From assembly GCA_947646735.1 (NCBI GenBank), contig CANTFK010000289.1:124001-188000 (forward strand): a stretch of DNA of 64,000 bases. Reading direction: 5' to 3'. Every line of letters starts with the position of its first letter. The stretch's first letter is position 1. This document shows, in pieces, positions 42,968 to 53,049 of the stretch. A model generated the notes under the pieces. The model worked only from the letters and a program-made list of their open reading frames with translations. It was not told where the DNA came from and did not search any database. Source of the DNA: Peronospora farinosa (lineage: Eukaryota; Oomycota; Peronosporomycetes; Peronosporales; Peronosporaceae). Position numbers and translations under genes: made by a program.

Positions 42968-43498
42968 TTAACCACGAGATTCCTCCTCGTGCGATTGCAT
43001 CACCTCAAAACGATTTCGGCTAGCTCGATCGCGATCGAACTCTTGCAACAAAGCACCACAATTCAAATCTGCTTCATCCACCCAATCAGGATCGTTATAA
43101 CCCTTCCAGTTCACTAAAAGCTGGTGATGCATCCGACCATAGCGCGTCCTTCGACTCGATCGCACATCTACGATTTTTTCAACTTCGTATTCACCTTCCT
43201 CTAGCTCACCATTCCAGCTGTCTTCCGGCAGAAACGCTTCATCAAAATCCACTCGATCTGCTTCATCCACATTCAACAATTTTTTAGGGCGTTCTGGGAA
43301 CACTCTAACTTGTTTGAACTTAGACACATGGACCACCGGGAATAGGCTGTATGGCGTACCCGCGATCTCCAATCGTACTGCGTGATCTCCACGTTTATCG
43401 GCTACACGAAACGTTCCGTGCCACATATGCGCTAACCTCCGAGCATATCCCTCTTTGACGCGATCCAGATAGAGCCACACCTGTGATCCACGATACAC
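42968..43498 (-). CDS. Element B integrase C-terminus and chromodomain
   Basis: 176-codon frame. MYRGSQVWLYLDRVKEGYAR is the GPY/F-like start, with HMWHGTFRVADKRGDHAVRL. A chromodomain follows: YEVEKIVDVRSSRRTRYGRM, HQLLVNWKGYNDPDWVDEAD, LLQEFDRDRASRNR. The C-terminus is acidic. It would direct insertion to chromatin marks. Confidence 0.8.
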   Translation of the reverse strand: MYRGSQVWLYLDRVKEGYARRLAHMWHGTFRVADKRGDHAVRLEIAGTPYSLFPVVHVSKFKQVRVFPERPKKLLNVDEADRVDFDEAFLPEDSWNGELEEGEYEVEKIVDVRSSRRTRYGRMHHQLLVNWKGYNDPDWVDEADLNCGALLQEFDRDRASRNRFEVMQSHEEESRG

Positions 43499-44117
43499 CT
43501 CAAAACGATCGTGATCTGCATTATGTCGATCAGATCGGTCTTGTATCGCACTTTAAACGGTCGTTCACTGCCGATCTTGCCCGTTGATAGTGGCGTTGTA
43601 TGCCGTATCGCCATCGCCTTGGATCACGATCACGCGCTTTGGTGCTCCCTAACGGTAGGGCCGCCTCCAAGGTCGATCGCGGGTACCAAAACATGAATAA
43701 GATAAAACGGGGTGTCCCCACGGACACGATCTTGGGCAGTATTGATCGCGAAAGTCAGCCTTTCTGCATACTCGTCCCAATCTTTCTGATTCTCATCCGT
43801 TACATACATCTTGATTGATCGTGTCAACGTTTGGACCATGCGCTCTGCCGTTCCATTTGCTTGCGGTCTATATGCCGTGGTAGCTCGCTGTTTCTGCCCC
43901 GCGTTCCGATTAAACTCACGAAAGAAGTCAGACATGGATCCTGGCTCTCGATCGTGGCGTATCGCCTCACCGCTGTTAGCTTCGCAACATCCCCGACCAA
44001 ATATGTCTTCAAGTTAAATATCCAACATTCTTCGTCTTGAGCTTGTCTTATGCGATCGACCCGCATTTGCTGCACGAATTCTTCCTGACAAATTTCTGAC
44101 TGACAACGTCTTCTCAC
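43499..44117 (-). pseudogene. Element B integrase core, internally deleted
   Basis: The catalytic Glu region is present: AYRPQANGTAERMVQTLTRS and WDEYAERLTFAINTAQDRVR. Upstream, IRQAQDEECWIFNLKTYLVG begins a linker but the zinc domain and both Asp-bearing strands are missing between about 43940 and 44030. The copy therefore has no complete D-D-E triad. Confidence 0.7.
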
Positions 44118-44767
44118 AGCTGATCGATAATCGCAGCCACTTTGACTACCTGATTGACTTGGCTTGGGATCAACAGCTCGTCCAACCGATTTAGAGTAAC
44201 CAAGTCTTGACGGTCTTGATCCGAAATTAGAATTGTACTTTTTTCTCGCTGTAGAGCTTCACATGCTAGTCGATCGGCACTTTGATTCCAGTCCCGCTTC
44301 ATGAGCAACAATTCGTGGTTTGTCCACGATTGGAGTTTCTCCATAGCTTTATGACGCAGAAATTGTAGACCCGGTGCCTTACAGTCGATCTCTCCACGCA
44401 TTTGCCTGATCACCAAATTCGAGTCACCGCAAATGATTACACGTCCCCTGGTCTGATCTGCAAGCAGATTTAAGCTAAGAAGTAATCCTCGATATTCCGC
44501 TTCATTTACCGTCAAATTAGTAGCAAATTCAGAAGCGACAGCCAAGATCGTCCATTCAGGTAATTTTTACACGATCGCGCAATATGCCCCGCCCTTCCTT
44601 TTCACTCTAGCTGACCCATCGAAACTAACTACCAACAGATCTTCACCTGCTTCAACCGTGGGTGGTGGCATACTGATTTTTTGCCAAGGCTGCTTACGCG
44701 GGGCGATTGCGATCAACATCTCGTCCGTTTCTTCACGGGGAGTTATACTCGCAGCTAGGGTACCCAA
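44114..44767 (-). CDS. Element B second (archaeal-like) RNase H
   Basis: Two frames with one break at 44567. The first part has LLVVSFDGSARVKRKGGAYC (first Asp). The second has LTVNEAEYRGLLLSLNLLAD (Glu), VIICGDSNLVIRQM (second Asp) and KRDWNQSADRLACEALQ (last catalytic block). All acidic catalytic residues are present. It lies between the ordinary retroelement RNase H and integrase, which is the dual RNase H layout reported for some plant and oomycete Ty3 elements. It may improve removal of RNA or process the polypurine primer. Confidence 0.75.
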
Positions 44768-44830
44768 TATCTCTTCTTCTCCTTTCTCACTCCTGCGAAT
44801 CTCTAATGTCCAATTTGATAGGAGAGCAGC

Positions 44831-45552
44831 TCATCTTCCTAACCTCCCGTTAAGGCCAGAATATTGCAGTAACCAAGCCAGCGTCGAATGCCTCGTCAGC
44901 ACTGTGATCGTTCGTGAGACCAGCATAGTGTAACAGATATCCAGAATCCGGAGGAGAGCTAATACCTCTTTCTCCACCATCCCGTAATTAATCTCGTTAG
45001 TCTTCAGCGTGCGACTAGAGAAAGTGACAGGCCAATAGATTCCATCGTGTTTTTGAAGTAACGCCGCTGATATGGCCCACTTACTAGCATACACCACAAT
45101 CACAGGCGATCGTTCTGGATCAAAATGTTTCAGGATCGGTGTCGCAGCTATTTTAGCTTTTGATAGAGTGAATGCGATCGTTGCCTTCTCCCAGCGGTTT
45201 CTGCCCTTGCTACCATGATCGTCCCCAGAATTCGACTCTGAATCGATAATGTAGCCATCTCTCGATCCACTTTTTAAAATTCCTGATCGATAATGTAGCC
45301 ATCTCTCGATCCACTTTTAAAATCCTGATCGATCTTATACTTGTCACGAGACTGGCGATCACAATTTGGTTCAGCATCCTTAGTGACCATCTGTTTATCC
45401 CCAGCCCGGCTGATCTCATGAAAATATGCCTCCCGCAGCTCATAAAGTACGGATGCATAGATCGCAAAATCCTCAATAAATCGGCTGTAGTAATTTAGAA
45501 TTCTCAAAAAGGACTGCATTGATCGAAACGTCCGAGGAAATGGGACGGTCAC
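44831..45552 (-). pseudogene. Element B connection and first RNase H
   Basis: Connection: RSMQSFLRILNYYSRFIEDF at about 45480-45535. A 46-bp direct duplication (45238-45325) breaks the next part. RNase H: VIVVYASKWAISAALLQKHD, RTLKTNEINYGMVEKEVLAL and TRHSTLAWLLQYSGLNGRLG. In the first motif the usual Asp is absent (VYASKWA where DAS is expected). Confidence 0.7.
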
Positions 45553-45560
45553 CAGAGATT

Positions 45561-46400
45561 CTAAATCTTTGGATGAGCTTCTAAACCTGCAAGCGAAATC
45601 TGATGACCCAGGTAATCCACTTTACGACGTCCCCAAAAACTCTTAGCCACACTGATTGAAAAATTCCACGTATTGCACGCTTCCAACAATCGTTCCACCT
45701 TCTCATAAAGGGACGTCCACGATGTAGCAGGTATCAGTATATCGTCAATATATGATCGCCGACCTAATACCGATGGTCTCGGATCAGTATCTGGTTTACC
45801 TTCAGTAAACACGTCGATCGGCTTAGGCAATTCAGCTGTAATTAAATCAGAACTTGTACCGATTTTTAAATACCCATATAAAGCATTGTAAATCAATCGC
45901 TGGTAGATTTGAGGAGCATTCTTCAATCCGAATGGCATTCGTAACCACTCAAACAAACCTGACGGTGTAATAAATGCAGAAATCATCCTCGCTCTCTCTG
46001 TCGTTTCTACCACCCAGAATCCACTCGCCATATCCAAGGAACAATACCACATAGCCTTATCCATATCTTGCAATAAATCACTGATCAATGGCATCGGATA
46101 CACCATCAATCGTGTCAATTGATTTACTCTTCGATAATCGATACATAATCGAATATCTTCGCCATTCTTCTTGATAGTCACTACAATTGGTGAAGCCCAC
46201 GGCGACGTAGATGGCCGAATGATCTTGGCAGACAATAATTCCTTAATCAAATTAGCTAATTTCTCCCGGAATTTGGGTGCCACAGGTCGCACTCTTTGCG
46301 CGATGGGGTTAGCTCCTCCAACATCAATGTCACAAACTGCTCCACGTGCTGCGGGAGGTAGGGAATACCTTTCCCTATGAGTAAGTGGCGATTCTTCCAA
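45561..46400 (-). CDS. Element B reverse transcriptase
   Basis: 279-codon frame. RT blocks: AKIIRPSTSPWASPIVVTIK, DIRLCIDYRRVNQLTRLMVY, YCSLDMASGFWVVETTERAR (first Asp), FEWLRMPFGLKNAPQIYQRL and RRSYIDDILIPA (YIDD catalytic site). It ends at KVDYLGHQISLAGLEAHPKI. The fold is complete; the connection continues after a frame break. An insertion between the NAP and YIDD blocks (about 35 residues, LPKPIDVFTEGKPD) is longer than in family A or C. Confidence 0.85.
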   Translation of the reverse strand: MEESPLTHRERYSLPPAARGAVCDIDVGGANPIAQRVRPVAPKFREKLANLIKELLSAKIIRPSTSPWASPIVVTIKKNGEDIRLCIDYRRVNQLTRLMVYPMPLISDLLQDMDKAMWYCSLDMASGFWVVETTERARMISAFITPSGLFEWLRMPFGLKNAPQIYQRLIYNALYGYLKIGTSSDLITAELPKPIDVFTEGKPDTDPRPSVLGRRSYIDDILIPATSWTSLYEKVERLLEACNTWNFSISVAKSFWGRRKVDYLGHQISLAGLEAHPKI

Positions 46401-47488
46401 ATTAATTGTCGTAACTTTTCTTGATCGTCTGTCAATGGTATTCCAGGGTCGCCAACTTGAATATCGTCGATCGATACTTCCACCGTAGACATCACAATTT
46501 CTGGCAACACCGCCATATGCTGATCGAAGTCTTCGGCAAACAGATCGCCACTCTCGTGAGAATATACTGCCTCTTCAGATGATGGTTCTTCTATTGGGAC
46601 ATCCTCGGTTGCGATCGCTGTGGACTTATTTTCCACTCGATCGGATTGTCCCTGATCGTTATCTTCGACGATATTCGTAAAATCTTCAATTGCTTCATCC
46701 GATCGATCTGGTATCTGATCGACATCCCCCACTTCTCCGGTCGCATCAATCACACCTGTGGACTGTTCTTGGTCTTGTTCCGTTATGTCTTCATCACGAA
46801 TATCGGTTCTTTCACCTGATCGGTCTTGTACACCCTCCACCTTGTCGATTTCTTTCAGCGTATTGATCACAAATTGTGATCGTCTTGACTGATGATCTTC
46901 ACTGTCACGATAACCTTGATCTTCTGTACTATCTCGATTTACTCCCACGTGGATCGTTTCATTATCCGATTGCGATGCAATTTTCTCCACTTTTGCGATC
47001 TTCTCGTTCTCTCCCTTCCTTGGACGCATCAAAATCTTAGTTGGTAGCGGATTTGACGGGTGATCAACTAGTGGTCCTGTTGGCTCATCAGCGAATTCTT
47101 CCTTCAGATCTGTAGTTGCTTCATAGGCCAGAGTCTGCCACTCATTATATCGGCGCGACCCCACAGAGACATATCCAGGTGATCGAGGTATCATATCCGC
47201 AGCCATCCACCAACCTATCGGAGCTCCGTGATTCTCAATCACTTCTCTATCATTAAAATTAGTTAGCTGCAGATATTTAGTCTTCCCCGGTCCTGTTGTG
47301 ACTGTTGGTATCCATTTTGGGTCTCGTCTCACCCAAAGCTTAGAATTCGGTGCACCAGTACCGATTCGTAATTCCGTCGATCCGCCTACTGGGATCACCA
47401 CATATTGATCGTTGATCGTGATCGGCTGTCTGTTCGTTTGGTGTGGAGGCCTTCGTCCCGCCAATTGAATTCTAACCTCATCCGGCAA
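46256..47488 (-). CDS. Element B protease-RT linker, acidic
   Basis: 410-codon frame overlapping the RT frame by 145 bp. The N-terminus continues the protease region (TELRIGTGAPNSKLWVRRDP). The centre is a long Asp/Glu/Ser-rich linker. The C-terminus SIDDIQVGDPGIPLTDDQEK and KLRQLIWKNRHLLIGKG is the normal lead-in to a Ty3 RT. The frames would join by one shift at about 46260-46400. Confidence 0.7.
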   Translation of the reverse strand: MPDEVRIQLAGRRPPHQTNRQPITINDQYVVIPVGGSTELRIGTGAPNSKLWVRRDPKWIPTVTTGPGKTKYLQLTNFNDREVIENHGAPIGWWMAADMIPRSPGYVSVGSRRYNEWQTLAYEATTDLKEEFADEPTGPLVDHPSNPLPTKILMRPRKGENEKIAKVEKIASQSDNETIHVGVNRDSTEDQGYRDSEDHQSRRSQFVINTLKEIDKVEGVQDRSGERTDIRDEDITEQDQEQSTGVIDATGEVGDVDQIPDRSDEAIEDFTNIVEDNDQGQSDRVENKSTAIATEDVPIEEPSSEEAVYSHESGDLFAEDFDQHMAVLPEIVMSTVEVSIDDIQVGDPGIPLTDDQEKLRQLIWKNRHLLIGKGIPYLPQHVEQFVTLMLEELTPSRKECDLWHPNSGRN

Positions 47489-48254
47489 ACAAAGTGTTCC
47501 ATCTGCCAGATTTTAAACGAATCCCAGCTGGGACCATAAAATCCATACCCAAGATCGCCTCTTGACCAACTTGATCACCCACCCAGGCGTCAAAATAATA
47601 TACCAGTGACCCATTTAATGTGATCTTGATTTTGGTTCGTCCCTCGGTCATATAGGTATTCTCGCCAATTCCAATACATTCTTGCCTTTGGCTCTCGTCA
47701 ATGACACATCCTACCTTACGAGCAAAGGTGGTGTCGACGATCGAGACTTCGGCTCCAGAATCAAACAGCATAGTAGCCTTCTCATTATTGATCTTGCCCA
47801 CTGCCTTGGCCTGCTTGAACCACTTTCCTGGGGTATGATATTTCCAATACCCCCGCGATTCGCCTGGCGCCAGGTCGAGCTCCATCTTGGCAGGCGATCG
47901 GGAAAATTCATCAACTTTCGCGACACTTGAAATATAACGCAAATGATTTGAATCCTCACATGTATTGATCGGATCGATCCGCTTGTTAACCTCTTGATCC
48001 GTAGATCCCTTTTCAACAAATGCATAAATGCAGAGCCTAGAACGCTCGGCTCGTACCAGATTCCAACCTGGCGAGCGTCCTAGTTTAACATCTCCACTGC
48101 CTTCGGCGGGAGCATCCCAGCGTGTTTGGTCGGCACGTACCATTGGCGAATTATAATATAAAATTCTTCCATCGGGCATTTTCCTCCTTCGTGCATCTCT
48201 CCACAGGCAGTACACACGAAAAACACTTGTCTGAAGGATGTCCTTTGCGCCCAC
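47478..48254 (-). CDS. Element B retropepsin-like protease
   Basis: 258-codon frame. Protease active site TMLFDSGAEVSIVDTTFARK (D-S-G-A), flap region CIGIGENTYMTEGRTKIKIT, and DQVGQEAILGMDFMVPAGIR as the C-terminal strand. The active site is intact. It overlaps the gag frame end and the linker ORF. Confidence 0.8.
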   Translation of the reverse strand: MGAKDILQTSVFRVYCLWRDARRRKMPDGRILYYNSPMVRADQTRWDAPAEGSGDVKLGRSPGWNLVRAERSRLCIYAFVEKGSTDQEVNKRIDPINTCEDSNHLRYISSVAKVDEFSRSPAKMELDLAPGESRGYWKYHTPGKWFKQAKAVGKINNEKATMLFDSGAEVSIVDTTFARKVGCVIDESQRQECIGIGENTYMTEGRTKIKITLNGSLVYYFDAWVGDQVGQEAILGMDFMVPAGIRLKSGRWNTLFAG

Positions 48255-48846
48255 ATTTCTGACAGGTCAACCGCTTCCAACATCCACGATCGTCATGTTT
48301 CTTCGATCCGCAATGGGTGCAGGCTCCTGGTGGGTCAGTGTGACCATGAACTTTGCCTTGATCGATCACATTCTGTCGATCACGATTGTCGATCACATTC
48401 TGTCGATTACGATTGTCGATCACATTCTGTCGATCACGATAATCTCTCGGCTTTTTAGCTGGAGCATGCGTCATCGCGGAAAACACGCGGCGTCGATCCA
48501 CTTCTACTTCAGATCTACTCGATTCCGACTCTGATCCACTGTTACCGTTTTCGATATGGATCTCTCTCACTGCGCGAGCCAGTTTCGATGACGCTTGATC
48601 GGGTGCAGGGGCGGCTCGTTGAAGAAATTTATTGGATCCCATCGATGCCTTGCCTCGACGAATCTCCATAGGTTGATACGCACGTAGAGTTTCTTCCATG
48701 TCGTCAGCATCGTCCAAACGTAATAAAGTCAACTGTTTCGCCAGATCGCGATCATCCAGTGTCGCAATAAAATGTTTTACATGTTCACGTCTGGTATCTG
48801 GCGTTCCTTCTCGAATTGATATTTTTTGCTCTGATCGCTGCCACAT
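48151..48846 (-). CDS. Element B gag C-terminus with zinc knuckles
   Basis: 231-codon frame. It starts in the capsid end (TRREHVKHFIATLDDRDLAK). Tandem NRDRQNVID units (27-bp DNA repeats, 48360-48445) precede two Cys/His clusters: CTHCGSKKHDDRGCWK and CQKCGRKGHPSDKCF (the second a clear CCHC knuckle). Nucleic-acid binding and packaging. Confidence 0.8.
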   Translation of the reverse strand: MWQRSEQKISIREGTPDTRREHVKHFIATLDDRDLAKQLTLLRLDDADDMEETLRAYQPMEIRRGKASMGSNKFLQRAAPAPDQASSKLARAVREIHIENGNSGSESESSRSEVEVDRRRVFSAMTHAPAKKPRDYRDRQNVIDNRNRQNVIDNRDRQNVIDQGKVHGHTDPPGACTHCGSKKHDDRGCWKRLTCQKCGRKGHPSDKCFSCVLPVERCTKEENARWKNFIL

Positions 48847-50390
48847 TTAGCCGATATAGATAATCCAATGGAGTTATATTCGATTGTTTCCTTGCATGGT
48901 AATATTGTCTTCCAACAGATACACCATACCCTCCATATTGTAATATGAAACTTTCCAATAGAGATTTTAGTGATGACGAGTCGATTGGCTCAACTGGCTA
49001 TACCAGTTTCTTTCTGACCCGTCAACAGATCTCCCAATACGAGACATTTTTCGTTGTCAGAAACTTGATCACGTAAAAAGGCAGATTTGAATTTACTGAT
49101 CTAGATTCTAGCTCGATCTTCGTCTCTGTCTCGCCCGGTAAACTCTTTTAAATCTGCGATCGCCGATACTCGGATTCGTTGTGTAGTGAATACACCACTT
49201 GGCATAGCTTCTGCAGCTGCCACCAACGGCCGCCTTAGATCCTCGAGCCTAGATCCAGCGGATCGCCAATATTGGATCGACTATGACGCGATCCGACTGA
49301 CTCCATCTCCACGTCTGGAATATTCATCATTTGAGGAGTGACGTTGATCCTTGATCGATTAGCATTTTGTAGAGCTAAAATCCGTTGATCTTCTTCGCAC
49401 TTCTTCATGGCTGCTTTAAAATAGGAATCCAGCTAATTGGATCGAAAGGGATTCATTTCTTGGACCATGGGTACATCAGCCGATTTCGCTCCCGTTTCGA
49501 TCGGCGTCGATCTTTCACGTATAAACGCCGCACCAGACGGTCCCAACGACATCCGTTGAATGGGAATTGATTCTCCTGGATCCGCCTCCGATTCTACCGA
49601 TTCATACCGTTTGATATGTCTCAGTGGCTGGCACGATCGCTTGGTACTTCCCAGTGAGTGGGGTTGACGCCTCGAACAACGATCGTCCTGCTTTGATTAC
49701 TTGATCATGATCATAATCCAGCAATGTCTGCGCATCAAACGCTCCAGCGGTGAATCCTGCTTCCTTGAGTAACTTCAACAAACGACGAATCGCTTCCAAT
49801 TGGTTCGGTGTTTCTACCGGAGCTCATACCGGTCCTTGTAATAATCCGATTAGCTTTAGCTTCAATATCTTGAGAACTGGATCGCTAAATAGCAAAGCCT
49901 TTAGTTCTTTTTTGTAAAAAAACCATTTAAATTCCTCCATGTTCGTCGATCTTTCGGTTTTCGATCCGTGATCGGCCGACTCTTTTCCTTGGATACCACA
50001 ATCTTCCGATTTCTTCGTCTGAACGTTGAGTTGTGATCGCGGTGCCTTTATCCGCACCTGAGAATCGTTGACTCTTTCTTCTTAGGTTTTGTAGGAGCGG
50101 TTTTGGATGAATTTCTCTCAGTTTTAACTGAAAGATTTTTATCTCGCGAATCTCGTTTTGCAACGTGATTCGCAGGGGTCCCCGAAGGGACCTGGGGAGA
50201 GGGTAGAGGTTTTCTTCCAGATCGAGCGACCGATCTTCCATTTTTGTTTTCTGCTCATCTGCGCCCCTCCCAAAACGCTGATATTCCGGGGATCCTTTTT
50301 CTTCACGCGTCTACGGCGATCCCTCTGCCTCGGACGCTTCAATCCCAAGTTTAGTCTTGATCTTGACATCTTCACTCAGGGACTCAAGGT
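48847..50390 (-). pseudogene. Element B gag N-terminal and capsid region, decayed
   Basis: Pieces are visible on the minus strand: ELKALLFSDPVLKILKLKLI, NQLEAIRRLLKLLKEAGFTA and DYDHDQVIKAGRSLFEAS (49602-50057). Further on, FTGRDRDEDRARIWISKFKS and SDNEKCLVLGDLLTG (about 49020-49140) are typical of the Ty3 capsid. Several stops and frame changes, and part of the capsid seems deleted before 48900. Confidence 0.6.
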
Positions 50391-50430
50391 GAAATCCCGA
50401 GTCACCAGAAGATCCGGGCACGCGCACCAT

Positions 50431-51719
50431 TGTGATGGAGTGGGATTCACAAAAATTCTGATGTGATCCCGACTCTTCACTGGCGCCCAGACGACCGACT
50501 AACGGAGGGGGTACCCCGTATCCGTGTAACTTTCCTTCCTCACCTTGTGTACCCGTCGGTAGGGCGGGCTGCACTCGTCTTGGTGGACTTGAGTCGATGA
50601 TGAGCTTGACCGTGGTTGGGGATTGGTCGGGTGGTCGATCACGTGGAAAATCCTCACGCGATCGAAAGTTGTATGGGGGGGGGGTGCTCTATGAGTCACC
50701 CTGGTCTGCCTTGAGACCGCCTTATCCAAATGTAGATACTTGATCCACTTGATTTCACTTGATCTTCTGACCACTTGAGCCGTCTCGATCTTGTGCCTTG
50801 TCCTTTACGTTGTATACTGCGTCCGATCGCAGGGGGGTTTTGCTTGGGTTGAGAGTTCTTGTAATCCCTGGACAAACAATTTAGGGATATCACTTGTCGT
50901 AGACAAGTGATATCCAGAAGCTCTTGATCGTCGGGGGGGGGGGCAAAGTTATCCGCCCGGAAGAAAAGTCTGCGTGCGCGCTTAAAAGTAAAAGAAACTC
51001 TGTTTAATGTTAACCAATCCAATACCAAATCCTACGATTATGCCTATCTGTATGACAGTATCTACTGCCGCGTGTCGTCTGTTCAGGAAAATCCGACTAC
51101 GGTATGTGGTCCACTTCGGATACCATCGCGATCTTGATTCGTCGATCGAGGTAACGATCGATCTGTAACCGGTTACATCTCGTGATCGGCTTTCTGAATT
51201 GAGGTTACGATCGTCGATCACACTTTTTGATCACGATCGACGATCAAACTTGCTGATCACGATCGACGATCACACTTGTTGATCACGATCGACGATCACA
51301 CTTGTTGATCACGATCGACGATCACACTTGTTGATCACGATCGACGATCACACTTGTTGATCACGATCGACGATCACACTTGCTGATCATGATCGTTGAT
51401 TACACTTATTGATCACGATCGACGATCACACTTGCTGATCACGATCGACGATTGCGATCGAGCGATCTCCCACCTTGATCGTCATCACAGCCGCGTAATC
51501 CTCGGCCAACCGTGGCCATAACATGATCGATCCAGATAAACTGTCATTCCAATACAATAGCCAAGTATAAACTATGCGATCATTCATCGATAAATCTTGA
51601 TCGCTCCCATACAATAGCCAAGTATAATCCATATAATATGATTCCCGCCGTGTAAGTGGTCCACATTATGATCGCTTTCGATATCGTTGATCAAACTTTT
51701 CTTAATTGACTTCACCACA
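50431..51719 (-). repeat. Element B LTR (sense 5'), nine 26-bp repeats
   Basis: 1289 bp. The 26-bp array spans 51209-51442 (nine units against four in the other LTR), which explains nearly all of the 134-bp length difference. Confidence 0.9.
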
Positions 51720-52400
51720 GTGGCAATACGGGTATTGTGGTCTTTGTTGACCGTTTGAGCAAGATGGCTCACTTAGCTGCTGTGTCAGACTCGATCGATG
51801 GTGTGGGTACATCGGAGATGTTTATCGATCGAGTGTTTGGCCAACATGGCTTGCCAGTGGCGATTGTATCTGACCGTGATCCTCGTTTTACGAGTAAGTT
51901 TTGGAAGTCCGTTTCCCAGAGGCTAGGAACCCGATTGAACATGTCCACAGCAGATAATCCACAGACCGATGGTCAAACCGAACGTGTTAATCGCTTCGTT
52001 GAAGATATCCTCTGCATCTTGGTTGCTGAAATGCCTAAGCGTTGGAGCTCTATGCTCCCTGTTGTAGAGTTTGCACTCAATAAATCCGTGCACGCCTCTA
52101 CCGGCTACACTCCGTTCTATGTGAATGGCCTTACACACCCACACGTTCCATTAACGATCCTACCGAGTGGCTCAGGGATTATTGGGGTAGAGGTTGTCGA
52201 ACGGCTTGCTAATTTCAGCCTTATTACTGTTAAGAAGCAGGTGAACGCGTTTCTCGCGACGCAGTTGAATGTCTAACGACATGTGCGTGACGCAATGACT
52301 TATAGCCAAGATCAACACAAAGAATATGCGGATGCTAAAGGCAGAAGCTGTATTTATTGTTATGAGATCGGAGACCAAGTCTAACTAAACGCCAAAATCT
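51720..52400 (+). pseudogene. A2 integrase, 3' part
   Basis: Continues the integrase cut at 39358: TGIVVFVDRLSKMAHLAAVS, FIDRVFGQHGLP, VSDRDPRFTSKFW (second Asp), TDGQTERVNRFVED (Glu). Frame 51737-52276 is open for 179 codons and then hits a TAA not present in A1. Confidence 0.8.
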
Positions 52401-52792
52401 AAAGTGTCTGCTGTCTCAAAGACAAAGTTGCGTCCAAGTTTCATCGGACCTTTTACGGCCGTGGCCAAGAAAGGCTTAGCGTATACACTTAATCTGCCGC
52501 GCAAATTGCGTACACAACCCGTGTTATACGTTAACATGCTTAAGCCATATGGGATCCGTTCCACGTGAATGCTAAGGCTCTTGCACCGAGGTCATCGGCA
52601 CGTATCATCTGCACCAAGAGGTCAAGCAGCCTCTCCACTCGGATCCGGCTCTGCTCCAATGACTGAAGGCAAGTCTGCATCTGCTGAACGGTCTCACGAA
52701 GACATTTCACCACCTGTAGTAGCTCAGCAGGAGCTTGTGCCGATACACCGGCCTCCGCCGGCATTGCTCGATGATCAGGGGGACCTTCAGTT

Positions 52793-52960
52793 TCATGTGG
52801 AATGGCTTCTATAAAAAGCGCCGTCGTCACGGCCAAAATCAGTATCTGGTGAAGTGGCGGGGATACCCCTAGTCGTAGAACTCATTGGGACTCGAAGTTT
52901 TTCTACGGCAGGATTGCCCATACGCCGTGGACGTTTTTGAACGTCGTGCGCAAGGAAAAC
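52793..52960 (+). pseudogene. A2 chromodomain remnant
   Basis: VEWLL, then NQYLVKWRGYP followed by stops and a decayed rest (LRQDCPYAVDVFERR). Chromodomain at the end of pol, as in A1. Confidence 0.6.
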
Positions 52961-53049
52961 ATGCTGTCGATGGCGTCTCCTACCAGTATGGTGGGAGTGG
53001 GTGATCTGACGGCCGGGCCCTGAGTTAAATTTGCGGCTACATGTGTAGC

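Larger units (their letters stand above)
39359..51719 (-). mobile_element. Ty3/gypsy element B, GATC-saturated, with dual RNase H and an antisense gene
   Basis: 12.4 kb, sense strand minus. LTRs 50431-51719 (sense 5') and 39359-40513 (sense 3') with perfect TGTGGTG/CACCACA tips at the outer ends. Target duplication GTGG at 39355-39358 and 51720-51723. Primer-binding site at 50411-50429 (minus, TGGTGCGCGTGCCCGGATC), one base after the LTR. Minus-strand order: gag, zinc knuckles, protease, RT, RNase H, second RNase H, integrase (deleted core), chromodomain; then an antisense ORF on the plus strand. Many frames are broken although the LTRs are close, so it probably moved as a defective passenger. 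Confidence 0.9.

Noticed and set aside
39359..50460. TGTGATGGAGTGG...TTCACA head hairpin of the element B LTR as part of the shared LTR head motif
   Set aside because: Element B is coded on the minus strand, so this end is the LTR 3' tip in the element's sense; the true sense start (TGTGGTGAAGTC) lacks the motif.
51209..51442. 26-bp array as a centromeric or telomeric satellite
   Set aside because: It lies within both LTRs of one retroelement and has few units.
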